NCBI GenBank assembly: GCA_947074265.1
Contig: CAMTPD010000093.1
Coordinates: forward strand, 1 to 6,383
Length of the DNA stretch: 6,383 nt
Direction of reading: 5' to 3'
DNA from: an uncultured Porphyromonadaceae bacterium
GTDB taxonomy: Bacteria > Bacteroidota > Bacteroidia > Bacteroidales > CAMTPD01
The first letter of the stretch is position 1. Each line of letters begins with the position of its first letter. Below, in pieces: positions 4,825 through 6,383 of this stretch. Both the position numbers and the translations under genes were made by a program. The notes below the pieces were generated by a model that saw only the letters and a program-made list of their open reading frames with translations, did no database searches and was not told the origin of the DNA.

Positions 4825-6096
4825 TTACAGCTCTTGCAACTCAATGTTGCGCCACAATACCTTGATCGGTTCGCCGTCGTGAATCTGAAGCGCCACACGG
4901 CCTTGTCCGTTTCCGATTTGCGGATCTTGGATGTCTACCATCTCTTCACCGTTGAGCCAGGTAGTAACCTTGTCGCCCAATACACGGATGCGCATGGTGT
5001 TCCAGTCGCCTTCTTTGAGTATCTCTTCCTTTTCGTCCGGAATTTGTACCAACCAGCCGCGACCATACGATTCGTAAATTCCGCCCGTGTCGTTGCCTTT
5101 CGGAGCAACTTCTACTTGCCAGCCGTTTACGGTTACGCCTTCGGGAACAAACGAACGGATAAAGACTCCGCTGTTGCCGTTTGCCACTTGTTTGAATTCG
5201 AGTGTAAGGTCGTAATCGCGGTAGTAGTCGCGTGTTGCCAAATAACCATACTGACGATCGGGACCGCTTTCGCATATCAAGTTGCCATCTTCTACGTACC
5301 ACTTTTCGGTTCCGTATGCTTCCCAGTTCGAAAGGTCTTTACCGTTGAACAGCGCGATCGGTTGTTTGTCTTTGCGCGGAAGCTCCTTGATCTTCATGTT
5401 ACGTATCCACGTGCGGTCGCCGTGGTCTTGCAAGCTGATGCGACCCGTTTTGGCAAGTCCGAATTCAGGGGCATTGTTCCACTTGCCACTGTTCTTGCGT
5501 TGATGCCAGTCGTCGGTCCATGCTTCAAACTCTACGATCTTGTAGCCGTTGAGCCAGTGTTCTACGTGTCCGTTGTCGAATACAATGCGGGAATTGTTCC
5601 ATTGGTTCGCCCCTTTCATTGCCTTGCTGATGTTTTCGTTGGTTGTGTGCATGGCGTAGTCGGCACCTACTTTTTGCCAATCTTCCAGTTCGCCTTTGAA
5701 GCCGATGTCGTCTAGCATTTGGTATTCGGGCCCTGTAACGTAAGGGACACTATACATCGGACGTTCTACAACGTGATACATCAATCCGCTGTTTCCGCCG
5801 TCGACGATCTTCCAATCCCAATCGATGATAAAGTTTTCATACTTATCGTTTGTTACGATATAGCCGGCACCGTCGCTGCCGTTGCCCAATGCGGTGAGGC
5901 AACCTTCTTCAACAGCCCACGGGCCTTTTACTTCGGTTCCGTTGTAATCTCTCCATCCCTGAAGCGACTCTCCGTCGAATAGAAGTTTCCAACCCTCTTG
6001 TTGTTCTGCTTCGGTAAGCGTGTTGTGTGTTTGTGTACACGACGATGTTCCAAGTACTGCGGCTGCCAGGAGGCAAGCCAGGTTAACTTTCTTCAT
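4825..6096 (-). CDS. Two-domain DUF1080 lipoprotein (3-keto-glycoside hydrolase family)
   Basis: This 423-residue protein starts with a signal peptide ending in GTSSC, with Cys20 as likely lipidation site; the -3 residue is Thr, so the lipobox is imperfect. Two copies of the DUF1080 (PF06439) jelly-roll domain follow. Copy one spans about 35-240, with GWKLLFDGESLQGW, GNSGLMYHV (101-109), GPEYQMLDD (122-130) and GRISLQDHGDRTWIRN (218-233). Copy two spans about 246-423, with PIALFNGKDLSNW, GNSGVFIRS (307-315), WQVEV (326-330) and GRVALQIHDGEPIKVLWRNI (399-418). DUF1080 proteins are concanavalin-like, and some are shown to cleave 3-keto-glycosides made by sugar 3-dehydrogenases. The first copy keeps the E-Y-Q-M-L-D-D segment, while the second has W-Q-V-E-V at the equivalent place, so the copies may differ in activity or binding. 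The likely location is the periplasm or outer membrane. No oxidoreductase partner is in view. The long plus-strand open frame opposite this gene is a mirror reading. Confidence 0.9.
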   Translation of the reverse strand: MKKVNLACLLAAAVLGTSSCTQTHNTLTEAEQQEGWKLLFDGESLQGWRDYNGTEVKGPWAVEEGCLTALGNGSDGAGYIVTNDKYENFIIDWDWKIVDGGNSGLMYHVVERPMYSVPYVTGPEYQMLDDIGFKGELEDWQKVGADYAMHTTNENISKAMKGANQWNNSRIVFDNGHVEHWLNGYKIVEFEAWTDDWHQRKNSGKWNNAPEFGLAKTGRISLQDHGDRTWIRNMKIKELPRKDKQPIALFNGKDLSNWEAYGTEKWYVEDGNLICESGPDRQYGYLATRDYYRDYDLTLEFKQVANGNSGVFIRSFVPEGVTVNGWQVEVAPKGNDTGGIYESYGRGWLVQIPDEKEEILKEGDWNTMRIRVLGDKVTTWLNGEEMVDIQDPQIGNGQGRVALQIHDGEPIKVLWRNIELQEL

Positions 6097-6140
6097 ACTG
6101 TTTGTTTTTCAGTGTATTATTAGAAATGAGTGTATAACGT

Positions 6141-6157
6141 ATTCCTTGTAAAGGAAT
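6141..6157. repeat. Inverted repeat in the DUF1080 gene leader
   Basis: ATTCCTT (6141-6147) and AAGGAAT (6151-6157) are perfect arms around GTA. It lies between the predicted promoter (6182-6211) and the ATG at 6096, downstream of the expected transcription start, so it could be an operator or a small mRNA hairpin. The three-base loop is tight for RNA. Confidence 0.4.
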
Positions 6158-6181
6158 TGTATGGTCTGTGTTTCTCAATGA

Positions 6182-6211
6182 CAAATATATACAAAAAAAG
6201 AGCCGCGACAA
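6182..6211 (-). promoter_or_regulatory. Promoter of the DUF1080 lipoprotein gene
   Basis: On the minus strand TATATTTG (complement of 6182-6189) matches TAnnTTTG exactly, and TTG (complement of 6209-6211) lies 19 bases upstream as a -33 element. The predicted start is near 6175, giving a leader of about 80 bases. The -33 element lies in the hairpin of the nadC terminator, and the terminator's T-run falls between the two promoter boxes. Confidence 0.55.
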
Positions 6212-6226
6212 TACTTTGTCGCGGCT
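6193..6226 (-). terminator. Terminator of nadC
   Basis: AGCCGCGACA (6201-6210) pairs perfectly with TGTCGCGGCT (6217-6226); an extra A-T pair leaves a four-base loop. On the minus strand the stem is followed by CTTTTTTT (complement of 6193-6200), a textbook intrinsic terminator. It lies about 28 bases past the nadC stop codon. Confidence 0.9.
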
Positions 6227-6253
6227 GTGTCTATTTTTCTGTGAAATAGTTTC

Positions 6254-6383
6254 TTAGCAAGCTTTAAGGCTCATATCCAAACTCTTTACAGAGTGAGTAA
6301 GCGCGCCTACCGAAATGTAGTCTACACCGCAAAGAGCGTAGTCACGAAGCGTGTCGAAGGTAATACCGCCCGAAGATTCGAGT
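6254..6383 (-). CDS. nadC: Nicotinate-nucleotide pyrophosphorylase, C-terminal end (partial)
   Basis: Only the last 42 codons are in the window; the gene continues past the right edge. The visible peptide begins [16 protein letters not shown] and continues [14 protein letters not shown], then ends [10 protein letters not shown] and TAA at 6256-6254. The E-x-S-G-G and [13 protein letters not shown] segments are characteristic of the C-terminal barrel of quinolinate phosphoribosyltransferase. This enzyme converts quinolinate and PRPP to nicotinate mononucleotide, CO2 and pyrophosphate in de novo NAD synthesis in the cytoplasm. The glycine-rich segment is part of the phosphate-binding region of the family. 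The gene is followed by its own strong terminator. Confidence 0.93.
   Translation of the reverse strand, partial: LESSGGITFDTLRDYALCGVDYISVGALTHSVKSLDMSLKAC

Noticed and set aside
4759..5715. A 318-codon plus-strand open frame opposite the DUF1080 gene
   Set aside because: It lies antisense to a well-supported lipoprotein gene with two recognisable domains, and it starts inside the terminator region; its peptide has no recognisable motif.

Overview
The window looks like chromosomal DNA of a member of the Bacteroidales. Four things point that way. Several genes are preceded by boxes matching the Bacteroidetes -7 promoter consensus TAnnTTTG (at 752, 3058, 3123 and 6182), and I see no strong Shine-Dalgarno sequences. 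There is a 6-bladed beta-propeller lipoprotein and a two-domain DUF1080 (3-keto-glycoside hydrolase family) lipoprotein, both typical of this group. The base composition is moderate, with AT-rich spacers. A Parabacteroides- or Tannerella-like host is plausible, but the genus cannot be fixed from this sequence. No mobile element, CRISPR array, tRNA or rRNA was seen.

Layout from left to right: 1-353 has no gene but holds a terminator-like hairpin at 51-102 and a strong, probably bidirectional terminator at 230-272. A 74-residue secreted Cys/Lys-rich protein (minus strand, 354-578) has a leader with two hairpins. Divergent from it is a beta-propeller lipoprotein (792-2006), which meets stop to stop with a gene for an integral membrane PTS EIIC-like protein (minus, 2007-3026). 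Divergent from that is a YfcE-type metallophosphoesterase (best start 3179, ends 3667). The next spacer (3668-3966) carries a perfect 26-bp palindrome followed by related direct repeats. Then come a HAD-superfamily hydrolase of the type II haloacid dehalogenase group (3967-4674), a bidirectional terminator (4746-4774), the DUF1080 lipoprotein (minus, 4825-6096), a promoter overlapping a terminator (6182-6226), and the C-terminal end of nadC (minus, 6254 to the window edge).

The genes appear to be single-gene units in alternating orientation rather than an operon, so they do not form one obvious pathway. Loose themes are the cell envelope (two lipoproteins, one secreted small protein, one transporter-like protein) and small-molecule hydrolases. 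I found no convincing complete new system. The most unusual items are the palindrome/repeat cluster at 3759-3855, the Cys-patterned small secreted protein, and the EIIC-like protein with no PTS partners nearby.
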